This document shows, in pieces, positions 17,639 to 26,808 of a stretch of DNA of 64,000 nt. This DNA comes from Acidisarcina sp963790505 (GTDB lineage: Bacteria > Acidobacteriota > Terriglobia > Terriglobales > Acidobacteriaceae). How positions within the stretch are numbered: the first letter of the stretch is position 1; every line of letters begins with the position of its first letter. The DNA lies in contig CAWBOT010000003.1 of NCBI GenBank assembly GCA_963790505.1, positions 58,458 to 122,457 on the forward strand. The letters run 5' to 3'. Under the pieces are notes generated by a model. The model had not been told where the DNA came from. It saw only the letters and a list, made by a program, of their open reading frames with translations, and searched no databases. The position numbers and the translations under genes are program-made.

Positions 17639-18888
17639 ATGGAGACTGTAGCGACGACAAGTTCAGCCCCGGCAAACACCGCTCCGCCAACTGCGGCAGG
17701 CGGCGAGATAGAAGAGCGGCAGCCGGCGCCAAAGCGCAAGTCGCTCCTCCTGGGTGCGTTGATCGCCATTGGCATCGTCATCTTCCTGATCGTTCGTGGC
17801 ATCCATACTCGCGCAGTCACCGAACGCGAGCTGACGCAGAGCGACGCAGGAGGCGGCCGTCCCCACCGTCAGGGTGATCCATCCGACGGGCGGCTCAGCG
17901 AGCGAAGAGATTGTGCTGCCGGGCAATACCCAGGCCTTCACCGACACGCCCATCTACGCCCGCACGAGCGGTTATCTGAAGAAATGGTTTGTCGATATCG
18001 GCGCGCCATGTGCGCAAAGGTCAGCTGCTGGCCACCATTGAGACCCCCGAGCTCGATCAGCAGCTCATGCAGGCGCAGGCCGATCTCAAGAGCGCGCAGG
18101 CCAACATGCAGCTCGCCGAGACGACCAGCGTCCGCTGGCAGGCGCTGCTGGCCAAGCATGCCGTCTCAAAGCAGGAGACCGATCAGGTGGTGAGCGACTA
18201 TGCCGCGAAGCAGGCGGCCTTTGCGGCGAGCGAGGCCAATGTTCGGCGCCTGCAGCAGCTGCAGAGCTATGAGCAAGTGACCGCGCCCTTCGATGGGGTC
18301 ATCACCGCGCGCAATACCGACATCGGCGATCTCATCACCGCAGGTTCGGGCAGCGCCTCGGCCATGGCTCCGCGCGAACTCTTCCATATGGCTGCGATGG
18401 AGAAGCTGCGCATCTTCGTCGCTGTACCCGAGGTCTACGCCGAGAGCATCGAGAATGGCGCGAAGGTCCAGATCACCCGCGACTCCAACCCCACGCAGCC
18501 CATTACCGGAACGATCGTGCGCAATGCGAACGCCATCGACCAGACCAGCCGCACTCTGAATATCGAAGTCGATGTCGACAACGCGAAGGGCCGGATCCTG
18601 CCCGGGGCCTACGTCTTCGTGCATATCAGTCTGCCCGGCGGCAAACGCGCCCTCACGATTCCGTCGAACGCGTTGCTCTTTCGCGCCCAGGGGCCGCAAG
18701 TCGGTGTCGTGCGCGACGGCCGCGTGCAGTTGACCTCGATCACTATCGGTCACGATTACGGCAGCACCCTCGAAGTCACCTCCGGGCTCACGCCTGAGGA
18801 CTTGATCGTCCTCGATCCTTCGGACTCGCTCACCAGCGGCACGCGAGTGGAGGTCAGCCAGAATCCCGCGAAGGAGGCCAGCGAATGA
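17639..18888 (+). CDS. RND efflux periplasmic adaptor (HlyD/MFP family), 5' part frameshifted
   Basis: The adaptor links the RND pump to the outer-membrane channel. I place the start at the ATG at 17639, preceded by GGAGGA; it gives METVATTSSAPANTAPP, a Lys-rich stretch and one membrane anchor (LLLGALIAIGIVIFLIV). The frame is lost near 17.85 kb, resumes as VRVIHPTGGSASEEIVLPG and YARTSGYLKKWFVDIGA, and shifts again near 18.0 kb into the long frame beginning VRKGQLLATIETPELDQQL. That frame contains the coiled-coil hairpin, the lipoyl half (VTAPFDGVITARNTDIGDL) and the beta-barrel to the end. The stop overlaps the next ATG (ATGA at 18885-18888). Confidence 0.82.
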
Positions 18889-20354
18889 AGCGCACCGTCT
18901 CATCCCTCGCTTCCGCCGCGCTGCTCTGCATTCTCATCGCAGGCTGCAAAGCGGTCGGCCCCAACTACTCCAGGCCTTCGGCGGCCCTGGCTCCGGAGTT
19001 CAAGGAACAAGGGCCAACTTACTTCAAAGAGCACGATGGCTGGAAGGTAGCGCAGCCGAGCGACACGTCTCTCAAAGGCAAGTGGTGGGAGCTTTTCAAC
19101 GATCCGCAGCTGAGCGCGCTCGAAGAGCAGATCGACCCGGCGAACCAGACGCTCAAACAGGCTGAGGCGAATTTTCGCGCGGCGCGTGCGGAGATCCGCT
19201 TTCGTAAAGCCGATCAGGCGCCCACGATTACCGTTGGACCATCGACGGGAGTTTTGCGCGATTCCGTGAACCAGCCCTACTTTAGCGCAGCCAACGCGAA
19301 CAACATCACCGGCAACCTGAATCTGCCCTTCGACCTCAGCTACGAGGTCGATCTATGGGGACGCATTCGGCGCGGCATCACAGCGGCCCAGGAGAACGCG
19401 CAGGCCAGCGCGGCCGACATGGAGACGGCGCGGCTGAGCCTTCATGCGGAATTGGCGGTCGACTATTTTTCGTTGCGCAGCGACGACGGGCAGACGAAGC
19501 TGCTGGAAGAAACCGTGAAGGCCTATCAGGAGGCGCTGCAGCTTACCCAGGACCGCTACGACGGAGGTGCTTCGCCGCTTTCTGACGTCTCCGAAGCTCG
19601 CACTCAGCTGCAGACAGCGCAGGTGCAGGAGACCGATGTCGGCGTTGAACGCGCCGAGTATGAGCACGCGATCGCCGTGCTGATCGGAAAGGCGCCGGCT
19701 GCACTGACCATCGCTCCCGCTCCGGTGACCGTGCAGGGCCCGGCGATGCCTGCGATTCCGGGCGCCCTTCCTTCGCAACTGCTCGAGCGGCGGCCCGACA
19801 TCGCCGGCGATGAACGCCGCATGGCTGCTGCCAATGAGCAGATCGGCATCGCCCAGGCGGCCTTTTATCCAACGCTCACCATCTCTGCCTCGGGCGGGTT
19901 CACCGGCACTTCGCTGATGAACTGGTTTACGATTCCCAGCCGCTTTTTCGCCGTTGGGCCGACTCTGACGCAGACCCTCTACGATCATGGCCGGCGTCGG
20001 GCAAACTCCGATATTGCCCTGGCGCAATATGACGCAACCGTGGCGGGCTATCGCCAGACTTCGCTCAATGCCTTTCAACAGGTGGAAGACAATCTCGCTG
20101 CCCTGCGCGTGCTTGAGACCGAGGCCGAGCAGCAGCGGGCCGCGACCCAGTCGGCCGAGCAGTCGCTCGATCTCTTCAAGATTCGCTATGAGGGCGGCGT
20201 CGATACCTACCTGCAGGTCATCACCTGGCAGACCTCGGCGTTGCAGAACGAGCGCAACGACATCGACATTGAGCGCCGCCGCCTCGAAGCGAGCGTGCTG
20301 CTCATCAAGGCCCTCGGTGGAGGCTGGAACGTGCAACAACTGCCGCCAGTCTAA
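18885..20354 (+). CDS. OprM/NodT-family outer-membrane efflux lipoprotein
   Basis: This 489-residue outer-membrane channel protein completes the tripartite pump. The signal peptide ends in a lipobox LIAGC, so Cys21 is lipidated. The start KAVGPNYSRP is typical of the NodT subfamily, and two TolC-type repeats follow, with segments such as DLSYEVDLWGRIRRGI, LTQDRYDGGASPLSDV, LLERRPDIAGDERRMAAANEQIG and LFKIRYEGGVDTYLQVI. It overlaps the adaptor gene by four bases, which implies coupled translation. The frame is intact, unlike that of the pump. Confidence 0.94.
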   Translation: MKRTVSSLASAALLCILIAGCKAVGPNYSRPSAALAPEFKEQGPTYFKEHDGWKVAQPSDTSLKGKWWELFNDPQLSALEEQIDPANQTLKQAEANFRAARAEIRFRKADQAPTITVGPSTGVLRDSVNQPYFSAANANNITGNLNLPFDLSYEVDLWGRIRRGITAAQENAQASAADMETARLSLHAELAVDYFSLRSDDGQTKLLEETVKAYQEALQLTQDRYDGGASPLSDVSEARTQLQTAQVQETDVGVERAEYEHAIAVLIGKAPAALTIAPAPVTVQGPAMPAIPGALPSQLLERRPDIAGDERRMAAANEQIGIAQAAFYPTLTISASGGFTGTSLMNWFTIPSRFFAVGPTLTQTLYDHGRRRANSDIALAQYDATVAGYRQTSLNAFQQVEDNLAALRVLETEAEQQRAATQSAEQSLDLFKIRYEGGVDTYLQVITWQTSALQNERNDIDIERRRLEASVLLIKALGGGWNVQQLPPV

Positions 20355-20380
20355 GCCGGCACTTTCCAACGCCGCCCGAA

Positions 20381-21358
20381 CTATGGGTTGGCTGTGGCTT
20401 CGGTAAGAGCAGGGAAGGCCAGCTCGCAGGTGAGCCGGATGCCCTCCCGCAGCGGAACTTTTGAGCTCCAGCCCAGGCGGTTGATGCGGCCTGAGTCGAG
20501 GAGCTTTCGCGGCGTACCATCGGGCTTGGTGGGGTCGAAAACGAGTTCGCAATCGTACTCAAGCACCTCGCAGACCAGAGCGGCGAGCTCCCGGACCGAC
20601 AGGTCCTCGTTGGTGCCGACGTTGATCAGCGGCGGGAAGTCATTCACCAGTAGGCCTTGGAATATAGGCTCGTCGAGCTGCATGAGGAAGACGCAGGCGT
20701 CTGCCATATCGTCGCTATAGAGGAGCTCGCGCCGCGGCGTGCCGCTGCCCCATACCTCGATGCGCCCGCTCCCGGTGCGCTTTGCCTCCATGACTTTGCG
20801 AATGAGCGCAGGCAAGAGGTGCGAGGTCTTCGGGTCGTAGTCGTCGCCCGGCCCGTAGAGGTTGCTGGGCATGACCGAGAGAAACTGAGTGCCGAACTGG
20901 CGGTTATAGGCCCAGCACATCTCAATGCCGGCGATCTTGGCCAGGGCGTAGGGCCGATTGGTCGGCTCGAGCGGCCCGGTCAGCAGATACTCTTCCTTGA
21001 TGGGCTGCGGGCAGAGCTTCGGATAGATGCAGCTCGATCCGAGAAAGAGGAGCCGTTTCACGCCTGCCTGATAAGCGGCCTCGATCACATTCGACTGAAT
21101 GGCGAGGTTCTCGCGGATGAAATCGGCTGGGTAGGTATCGTTCGCGAAGATGCCTCCGACCTTGGCCGCCGCGAGGAAGACGTATTCCGGCTTTTCTTCG
21201 CGAAAGAATTCCTGCGTCCCATGCGCCTCGGCGAGGTCAACTTCGGCATGAGTACGCAGCAGCAGGTTGGTAAAACCGCGCCGTTCCAGGCTGCGCTCGA
21301 TAGCAGAACCGACGAGACCGCGATGACCAGCAATATAAATCCGGCTATTCTTCTGCAT
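20381..21358 (-). CDS. fcl: GDP-L-fucose synthase
   Basis: This 325-residue enzyme of the extended short-chain dehydrogenase family converts GDP-4-keto-6-deoxy-mannose to GDP-L-fucose (epimerase and NADPH reductase). The nucleotide-binding GHRGLVG is at 11-17, the serine region LFLGSSCIYP at 104-113, and the catalytic Tyr137-x3-Lys141 in RPYALAK. YSDDMADACVFLM and the general length match the family. It lies 56 bp downstream of gmd on the same strand, which gives the full two-step pathway from GDP-mannose. The product probably feeds a surface polysaccharide, although no cluster of polysaccharide glycosyltransferases is present here. Confidence 0.95.
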   Translation of the reverse strand: MQKNSRIYIAGHRGLVGSAIERSLERRGFTNLLLRTHAEVDLAEAHGTQEFFREEKPEYVFLAAAKVGGIFANDTYPADFIRENLAIQSNVIEAAYQAGVKRLLFLGSSCIYPKLCPQPIKEEYLLTGPLEPTNRPYALAKIAGIEMCWAYNRQFGTQFLSVMPSNLYGPGDDYDPKTSHLLPALIRKVMEAKRTGSGRIEVWGSGTPRRELLYSDDMADACVFLMQLDEPIFQGLLVNDFPPLINVGTNEDLSVRELAALVCEVLEYDCELVFDPTKPDGTPRKLLDSGRINRLGWSSKVPLREGIRLTCELAFPALTEATANP

Positions 21359-21414
21359 AGTTTGAGTTCTGACCTTGATTCGTAGTGATGGCGGAGCGTT
21401 GCGAGCAGGCGGAA

Positions 21415-22554
21415 CTAGAGTTCGTGGTGGCTATAGATACTGTAACCATTCTTTCTTACCAGCGAATCGCATTCGGCGGCTTTGAGGTCTTCGAGGATCA
21501 TTTCTTCGACGAGCGATCGGAAGTCGGTGCGCGGACGCCAGCCCAGCTCCGTGCGCGCGCGGGTCGCGTCCCCTAAGAGAGTGTCCACTTCGGCGGGGCG
21601 AAAATAGCGCGGATCCACTGCGATTAACTGCCGCCCATGCTGATCGACCGCTTGCTCGTCGACTCCCGAGCCTTGCCAGTGCAGCTCGATGTCGAGGAAC
21701 GAGGCGGCAAGAGTGGTGAACTCGCGCACACTATATTGTTCGCCTGTTGCGATCACGTAGTCTCTGGGATGTTCCTGCTGCAGCATGAGCCATTGCATCT
21801 CGACATAGTCGCGGGCGTGGCCCCAGTCGCGCTTCGAGTCGAGGTTGCCGAGATAGAGCTTGTCCTGGATGCCGAGCTTGATGCGCGCCAGGGCGCGGGT
21901 AATCTTGCGGGTCACGAAGGTCTCGCCGCGGACCGGCGATTCGTGGTTGAAGAGAATGCCGCTGCAGGCGAAGACGCCATAGGCCTCGCGATAGTTGATG
22001 GTGATCCAATGGGCGTAGAGCTTGGCCGCGGCATAAGGCGAGCGCGGATAGAACGGCGTGGTCTCAGACTGGGGAACCTGCTGGACCAGGCCGTACATCT
22101 CGGAGGTCGAGGCCTGGTAGAAGCGCGTCTTGTCGACCAGGCCGAGGACGCGGATCGCCTCCAGCAGACGAAGGGTGCCGAGCGCGTCTGCATTGGCCGT
22201 GTACTCGGGCTCCTCAAAGGAGACCTTCACATGGCTCTGGGCGGCGAGGTTGTAGATTTCGTCGGGTTGGACCTCCTGCACCACATGCATCAGGCTGGAG
22301 GAGTCCACCATATCGCCATAATGGAGAAACAGGCGGCGGTGCGCGGTGTGAGGGTCTTCGTAAAGGTGGTCGATCCGACCGGTGTTCAACAGCGAAGTCC
22401 GGCGCTTGATGCCGTGAACCTCATATCCTTTTTCGATCAGCAGCTGGGCCAGATAAGACCCATCCTGGCCAGTGATTCCAGTAATCAAAGCCTTTTTCAA
22501 ACGCTCTGCTCCTGCTAGTCCCAGTCCCAAGGCACGGCGACGTTTCTCCTTCAT
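21415..22554 (-). CDS. gmd: GDP-mannose 4,6-dehydratase
   Basis: This 379-residue SDR-family enzyme dehydrates GDP-D-mannose to GDP-4-keto-6-deoxy-D-mannose. It shows the Rossmann motif GITGQDGSY (26-34), IKRRTSLLNTGRIDHLY, the catalytic TSEMYG and YxxxK in SPYAAAKLY, plus NHESPVRGETFVTRKI and YFRPAEVDTLLGD, all typical of Gmd. The first about 19 residues (MKEKRRRALGLGLAG...) precede the usual start of the fold, so translation may begin slightly downstream. It is followed by fcl. Confidence 0.95.
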   Translation of the reverse strand: MKEKRRRALGLGLAGAERLKKALITGITGQDGSYLAQLLIEKGYEVHGIKRRTSLLNTGRIDHLYEDPHTAHRRLFLHYGDMVDSSSLMHVVQEVQPDEIYNLAAQSHVKVSFEEPEYTANADALGTLRLLEAIRVLGLVDKTRFYQASTSEMYGLVQQVPQSETTPFYPRSPYAAAKLYAHWITINYREAYGVFACSGILFNHESPVRGETFVTRKITRALARIKLGIQDKLYLGNLDSKRDWGHARDYVEMQWLMLQQEHPRDYVIATGEQYSVREFTTLAASFLDIELHWQGSGVDEQAVDQHGRQLIAVDPRYFRPAEVDTLLGDATRARTELGWRPRTDFRSLVEEMILEDLKAAECDSLVRKNGYSIYSHHEL

Positions 22555-22715
22555 CCTACGTCATTTGGGGGAGCAAATTCCCGCTTCGCACCGGCGTAGC
22601 TTTCAAAGGTACAGGATTTGCGAGAGGGCGGAGAACTTGGTGGAGACGATCCATCGCTCACTTGCGGACCGGGATTTCCGGCCTGGAAGTGAGGTATGTG
22701 GCCCGGCAAATGAGG

Positions 22716-22749
22716 CATGCAGGAGCGACAGCACCGTCACTCCTGCATG
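22716..22749 (-). terminator. Hairpin downstream of the GH6 gene
   Basis: CATGCAGGAG (22716-22725) and CTCCTGCATG (22740-22749) form a perfect 10-bp stem with a 14-base loop, 15 bases after the GH6 stop on the minus strand. No T-run follows, so it may be a factor-assisted terminator or an mRNA 3' stabiliser. The rest of the 209-bp gap to gmd holds nothing I can name. Confidence 0.45.
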
Positions 22750-22763
22750 TGTTGGGCTATCCC

Positions 22764-24101
22764 TCAAGGGAGCAGCTTGGGGTTGGCGTTCTTTGCCAGA
22801 TCCAGTGCCTGCTGCGGAAACCAGGCTCCCGCGATCGGATCATCGACGCTCCACAGGGGATCGAAGAGTGCCTGGTCAGCAGCGTCAGTTGGCCAGCTGG
22901 GCTGAGAGTAGTCCGCGTAATCCCACGCGCGCGCTCCGCCAGCGGAGTCACAGGTACCATCCGACTGGCCGGGCGTCTTTACCCACAGGTAGGCGTCGAG
23001 AAGTGCGACGCCGGTGTTGGCGGTGGGATGAGTTCCCAGGCCGCGTCCCGGAGGGTTGCACCAGTTGCCGCCGGTGATCGTCGAGACGACCGAGGCAGGC
23101 TGGTTATAGGGTGCAGCTGCGTACACGGCCGCGTTGAGCACTCCCTGGCCGTTGCGGCTGGTGTCGATGACGAAATGGGTTGTGGGGACGGCTGTTCCCA
23201 TGGCCCCCGTATACCAGGCGTCGGTGTTGACCCAGGTCGCAATGTTGTCAGGGTCGACCGGGCCGTTGGGCGAGTAGTACTGGCTGGCGCACCAGGCATA
23301 ATTGCCGAGGCGCCATCCGCCTTCCTCGGGATCCTGCCCGAAGGCGATGCACTCAGAAACCCAGGTGTCATAGTGAGATTCGTAGTTGTTGAGGTTGAAG
23401 TTCGATACGTTGGTGAAGAAGCCCTGCGCCTGCCCAATCCCGGCGGTGACGAGCCTTTGCGCAATGTTCGGTACTGCCTGCCAGTGGCTGTTGCCGCCGT
23501 CGAGGTAGACCGACGTCTGCTCCCCGGCTTCGAGGGTGGTGAGCGCATATTGGATCTGGGTGTAGCGGTCGGCGGTGGCCTGCGGGATATTGACCTGCGT
23601 CGGGTCATAGCCGCAGTCGCTGGGCAGATTCGCCAGAGCATCCGGCTCCAGAATGATGACCGCCTTCTGGTTGCCGATCGCCGCGGCGACGGCGTCGATC
23701 CAGGTCTCATAGTCCGCGGTGTTCTCCGCGCCGCCAGCGGAGTAGCTGCCGCAGTCGCGGCCGGGAATGTTGTAGACCACGAAAACAGGCACTGCGCGCT
23801 CAAAAGCCGCCAGCTGGAGGGTCTGCTTTACGGTGGCGCTCGTCTGGGCTGGCGTGCCGCTGGCAAGCCACACTGCCTGGGGAATTGTCTCCATGGCGGT
23901 GATGAGCAGGGCGTTTTTCAGCTGGCCCTTCTGTAACAGGCCCTCGATCTGCGGCACCGCGCCGGTGGGCGGCTCGGGGATAAGAAAACGAGTATTCGCG
24001 GGGAGTGTTTTGGACTGTCCGTGCGCCGCTGCGATCGAAATCAGAACAAGTGCTGCTGTTGCAACTTTGCGCAAAGGGCGCCAGTGGGTCGTGCTGTGCA
24101 T
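22764..24101 (-). CDS. Secreted GH6 cellulase (cellobiohydrolase/endoglucanase)
   Basis: From the ATG at 24099-24101, which follows an AGGAGG at ideal spacing, the product is 445 residues with a signal peptide to about residue 29 (AAAHGQS). The frame is open for 35 codons further upstream, but without a signal or ribosome site. GH6 hallmarks are present: VVYNIPGRDCGSYSAGG with the proposed acid Asp116, LEPDAL with Asp154, and WVKTPGQSDG (373-382). The enzyme should invert beta-1,4-glucan bonds in cellulose. No carbohydrate-binding module is visible. It follows the GH12 gene by about 100 bp on the same strand, so the two form a likely operon. Confidence 0.93.
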   Translation of the reverse strand: MHSTTHWRPLRKVATAALVLISIAAAHGQSKTLPANTRFLIPEPPTGAVPQIEGLLQKGQLKNALLITAMETIPQAVWLASGTPAQTSATVKQTLQLAAFERAVPVFVVYNIPGRDCGSYSAGGAENTADYETWIDAVAAAIGNQKAVIILEPDALANLPSDCGYDPTQVNIPQATADRYTQIQYALTTLEAGEQTSVYLDGGNSHWQAVPNIAQRLVTAGIGQAQGFFTNVSNFNLNNYESHYDTWVSECIAFGQDPEEGGWRLGNYAWCASQYYSPNGPVDPDNIATWVNTDAWYTGAMGTAVPTTHFVIDTSRNGQGVLNAAVYAAAPYNQPASVVSTITGGNWCNPPGRGLGTHPTANTGVALLDAYLWVKTPGQSDGTCDSAGGARAWDYADYSQPSWPTDAADQALFDPLWSVDDPIAGAWFPQQALDLAKNANPKLLP

Positions 24102-24202
24102 TGTGAAGCCTCCTGGGAGTGTTTGTACGGTGAAGTTATAGGGCGAACGACGACCGTCTCGTGGCTGAAACGGTCGCCGGGCGGTGGGATGGTTGGATTG
24201 GC

Positions 24203-24979
24203 TCAATACGCCGTAGCGCTGAAGTTCGTCACGTTAATCTGGCCGTTCGCGCCGTTGCTCTGTATGACCTCGGCGCCGAATTCGGTATTGAGCTCATACC
24301 AGCTCTTGCTCAGCCAGTTGTTGGTGTACGAGACGTAATAGATGAACGGCTGAAGGTTGTTGCTGAAGCTGGTCACCTGCGAAGTGCGGACAAATGACCA
24401 GACCGGCCACCCCACATTGCCGACCCACACGTCCCAGGTGCCGGCCACACCGCCGAGCGCAACCGCCGAAGCGACCTTGCTACCGGCGGGCTGGTTTCCT
24501 GAGTAGTTGAGCCAGACCATCAGCTCGGCCGATGGGGAGCTTGGGTTGGTGTTGGGGCTGAAGAAGAGGTCGTAGGCGGCGTCAAACTGGTTGTTGCCCG
24601 TCATGTAGAAGCTGACGCTGGTGGAAAGCGGGGCGTTGGCGGAGACGATGACCGGGAACCCGTTGTGGTTGGGAGACCATGCTCCGAATTGCCAGCCACT
24701 GACGATGCTGGGATAAGACTTGATGCTCCCATTGGCCTTCGGCCACCACCATGTCGAATACCAGCTGTTGTTGCTGGCGCTTCCGGTGCAGATCTGCTGC
24801 CAACCCCCGGGACCAGCCGACAGGTTCCATTCGTTGTTTTGCAGGAAGTAATTTCCCTGGGTTATTTGACCGTATTGCGCGTCGTTGCACGTCTGCGCGT
24901 TGGCGGAAACGAGGGCGCTGAGCAGAAATGCGGCGGATAGACAGAGTGTCGGTTTGCTGAAGCGAAGGAATCGCGACAT
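24203..24979 (-). CDS. Secreted GH12 endoglucanase/xyloglucanase
   Basis: With the ATG at 24977-24979 (GGAGG just upstream) the protein is 258 residues. A signal peptide ends at ANAQT (near 29) and a single GH12 beta-jelly-roll domain follows. I see the family's YFLQNNEWN start, the QFDAAYDLFFSP strand, the nucleophile Glu152 in AELMVWLNY and the acid/base Glu237 in FGAEV. It should cleave beta-1,4-glucan or xyloglucan with retention. It is the first gene of a GH12-GH6 pair. A near-palindrome with the core GGTAACGTAC lies about 220 bp upstream. Confidence 0.88.
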   Translation of the reverse strand: MSRFLRFSKPTLCLSAAFLLSALVSANAQTCNDAQYGQITQGNYFLQNNEWNLSAGPGGWQQICTGSASNNSWYSTWWWPKANGSIKSYPSIVSGWQFGAWSPNHNGFPVIVSANAPLSTSVSFYMTGNNQFDAAYDLFFSPNTNPSSPSAELMVWLNYSGNQPAGSKVASAVALGGVAGTWDVWVGNVGWPVWSFVRTSQVTSFSNNLQPFIYYVSYTNNWLSKSWYELNTEFGAEVIQSNGANGQINVTNFSATAY

Positions 24980-25194
24980 GAGAAGGCCTCCAATGTGGTT
25001 TCGCCGGACGAAGCGGCGGGTGATCTGGAGAAGCCGAGCCCGGTTGAAGGCTAGAAGTGGCTGCTCCAAAACAGGCGATAAGAATCCCTCTTGTGAGGCG
25101 CAGGAAAGGGCGGATACGGTATCGCACCCCGACCAGATGGGCCCATGCGAGCAAATTCAGGCATTTGCGAGGGGTTAAGAGGGCGTCCTTAACA

Positions 25195-25209
25195 GGGGTA
25201 CGTTACCCC
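25195..25209. promoter_or_regulatory. LacI-like near-palindrome upstream of the cellulase pair
   Basis: GGGGTACGTTACCCC has perfect 6-bp arms (GGGGTA, TACCCC). On the minus strand it contains GGTAACGTAC, the 10-mer core of the sites found at the GH59 and DUF5107 promoters. A second inverted repeat (GTTAAG 25174-25179, CTTAAC 25188-25193) abuts it. The pair lies between the end of the 25266 gene and GH12, so the two hairpins could alternatively help to end the upstream transcript, although no T-run follows. Confidence 0.45.
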
Positions 25210-25265
25210 GTGGACCGGCCGCTGAATCACAGTTGTGTGAGCTCCCGACTCGAGCGGAGGATCCT

Positions 25266-26522
25266 TCACCAGATATAGGTGGCGATCACACGCGGAGGAC
25301 CATGTTTGCCGTCGATGACCTGGGTCTCAATCACAGCCTCTATATTCTGGTAGCGGCGCGGCAGGCGTCCGGTTCGCGTGAGCTCTGCAAAGTGCTCTTG
25401 GTTCGAGAGCAACTCGCTCGCGGCAATCGTGCCATTTTCGCCGATGCCTGCGGCGACGATCACCGTCTGGTCGCTGGTGGGGTCGTGAAAGCGGGCCACG
25501 ATGCCATAGTCTTGGCTGATTTTGGAAAGCGGAGTCAATGTGTTGATCGCCCACGTCCCGTGAGTGGGGTCGGTTCGGTCCTGAATTTCAAAGACGTCGA
25601 CCGCCGGACGAAGAAAGTGAAACCGCAACGGGTCGGTTAAGCGCATCGTCCAGGGATTGTCAAAACCAGAAACGAGAATGACCGGACCGCGTTGAAGATC
25701 GGGGAAAGAGGTGTCGGCGGCCGATTGGATCGTAGTGGCTTTGGAGCGACGGGAAAGCAGTTGCTGGAGATTCGAGATCGCGATGGCATCTGAAATGGAG
25801 ACAGGATTGGAAGAAAGAGGATGACCGCCGACGCTTGCGGCGCTCACGGTAGAAGGTGGGGATGGCACCATAGCCAGCACGGAGCCTACGCAGATCAATG
25901 CTGGTTCCGAGCCGTGCAGCACCGGTTGCCAGAAGCGATCGAGGGGTGGCGGATAAAGGAAAACCACAAAAGTTGCACACGCCCCTGCCGCCGCTGCACC
26001 GAGTCCCGCCAAAAGCGCCAGAACGCGTCTGCGTTTTCGAGTAGAAGCAGAGGAAGTTGCCGGCCCGCTGCCGATCGGCGAGGCGGAAGCGCTGATCGCA
26101 TCGGCCGGGGCTGGTTTCGGGGTTGCAGCTCCTGCAGAGTCCGCAATCCTTGCGGTGGCCGGCTTGAAGTCGGGAATGTATGAGCCGGGGTGCAGTTCGA
26201 TCCGCAGTTCGTCTTGATGCTCCGGCTCGTAGTAGTACTGGGTCAGGCGTTTGCGGACCTCGCCGGCGACCGCACGCACGATCGGATCGGTATTCAGGTC
26301 GTAGGCCGGTGGCCGGTTAAAGGCTTCGACTCCGATGGTCCGCTCTTTGAGCTGGTCCTGAGTGCCTTCGATGGTCTTGCGCACCACGTAATTGAGAAAG
26401 CTCGAGCAGCGAAGGCTATGTTTGAAATGGGGGCTGGCCTGGAGTCGATCGAGTTGCACCTCGATCACGTCGCGGGGAACAGCCGGATGGGAGGGCGCTT
26501 CGTTGAAGATTGGGTGGGGCAT
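25266..26522 (-). CDS. Membrane-spanning putative sensor/regulator (paralogue of the 37063 gene)
   Basis: I do not know a named function for this 418-residue protein. The N-terminal about 120 residues carry a motif set widespread in Acidobacteria: FLNYVVRKTIEG, LKERTIGVEAFNRPPAYD, DPIVRAVAGEVRKRLTQYY, HPGSYIPDF. A Pro/Ala/Ser-rich linker (about 121-160), a basic TRKRRR stop and one membrane helix (167-190) follow, then a periplasmic domain with DRFWQPVL, VILVSGFDNPWTMRL, YGIVARFHDP and VIVAAGIGENGT. This inside-membrane-outside plan resembles one-component sensors such as ToxR or CadC, but DNA binding by the N-terminal domain is only a guess. A second copy with the same order of motifs lies at 37063-38436. 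Confidence 0.6.
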   Translation of the reverse strand: MPHPIFNEAPSHPAVPRDVIEVQLDRLQASPHFKHSLRCSSFLNYVVRKTIEGTQDQLKERTIGVEAFNRPPAYDLNTDPIVRAVAGEVRKRLTQYYYEPEHQDELRIELHPGSYIPDFKPATARIADSAGAATPKPAPADAISASASPIGSGPATSSASTRKRRRVLALLAGLGAAAAGACATFVVFLYPPPLDRFWQPVLHGSEPALICVGSVLAMVPSPPSTVSAASVGGHPLSSNPVSISDAIAISNLQQLLSRRSKATTIQSAADTSFPDLQRGPVILVSGFDNPWTMRLTDPLRFHFLRPAVDVFEIQDRTDPTHGTWAINTLTPLSKISQDYGIVARFHDPTSDQTVIVAAGIGENGTIAASELLSNQEHFAELTRTGRLPRRYQNIEAVIETQVIDGKHGPPRVIATYIW

Positions 26523-26550
26523 TGTGAGATTCGCAGCGTGCCTCGGTTAG

Positions 26551-26808
26551 CTAAATTCGCCAAACTCCAGCATCATACTTAGCGGGATAGGGGTTGCGCC
26601 AACGGCGTCCGCGGATGCACTCAACCGGCTTGATCAGAGCGATCTCAATCAAAAATCGCCCTCCGCTGCGAAGCGGCTGGACTACTACCGCCTCGATTTT
26701 GGAATGCGGCCCAGGCGGGTTGTGTTTCAGGATCAATTCGCATGCATGGAGGGCGCCGCTTTCGAAATCCTCGCCGTCAGCGGGGATGAGCAGCCAATGA
26801 TTAGGCAT
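26551..26808 (-). CDS. Small hypothetical protein (85 aa)
   Basis: The frame starts at an ATG preceded by CGAGGATCG, a fair ribosome site. It encodes a compact protein (MPNHWLLIPADGEDFESG, LILKHNPPGPHSKIEAVVV, RFLIEIALIKPVECIRG) with no signal peptide or known motif. Third-position GC is high, as in neighbouring genes. I do not recognise a family. It reads in the same direction as the gene at 25266, 28 bp away, and may share its transcript. Confidence 0.4.
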   Translation of the reverse strand: MPNHWLLIPADGEDFESGALHACELILKHNPPGPHSKIEAVVVQPLRSGGRFLIEIALIKPVECIRGRRWRNPYPAKYDAGVWRI

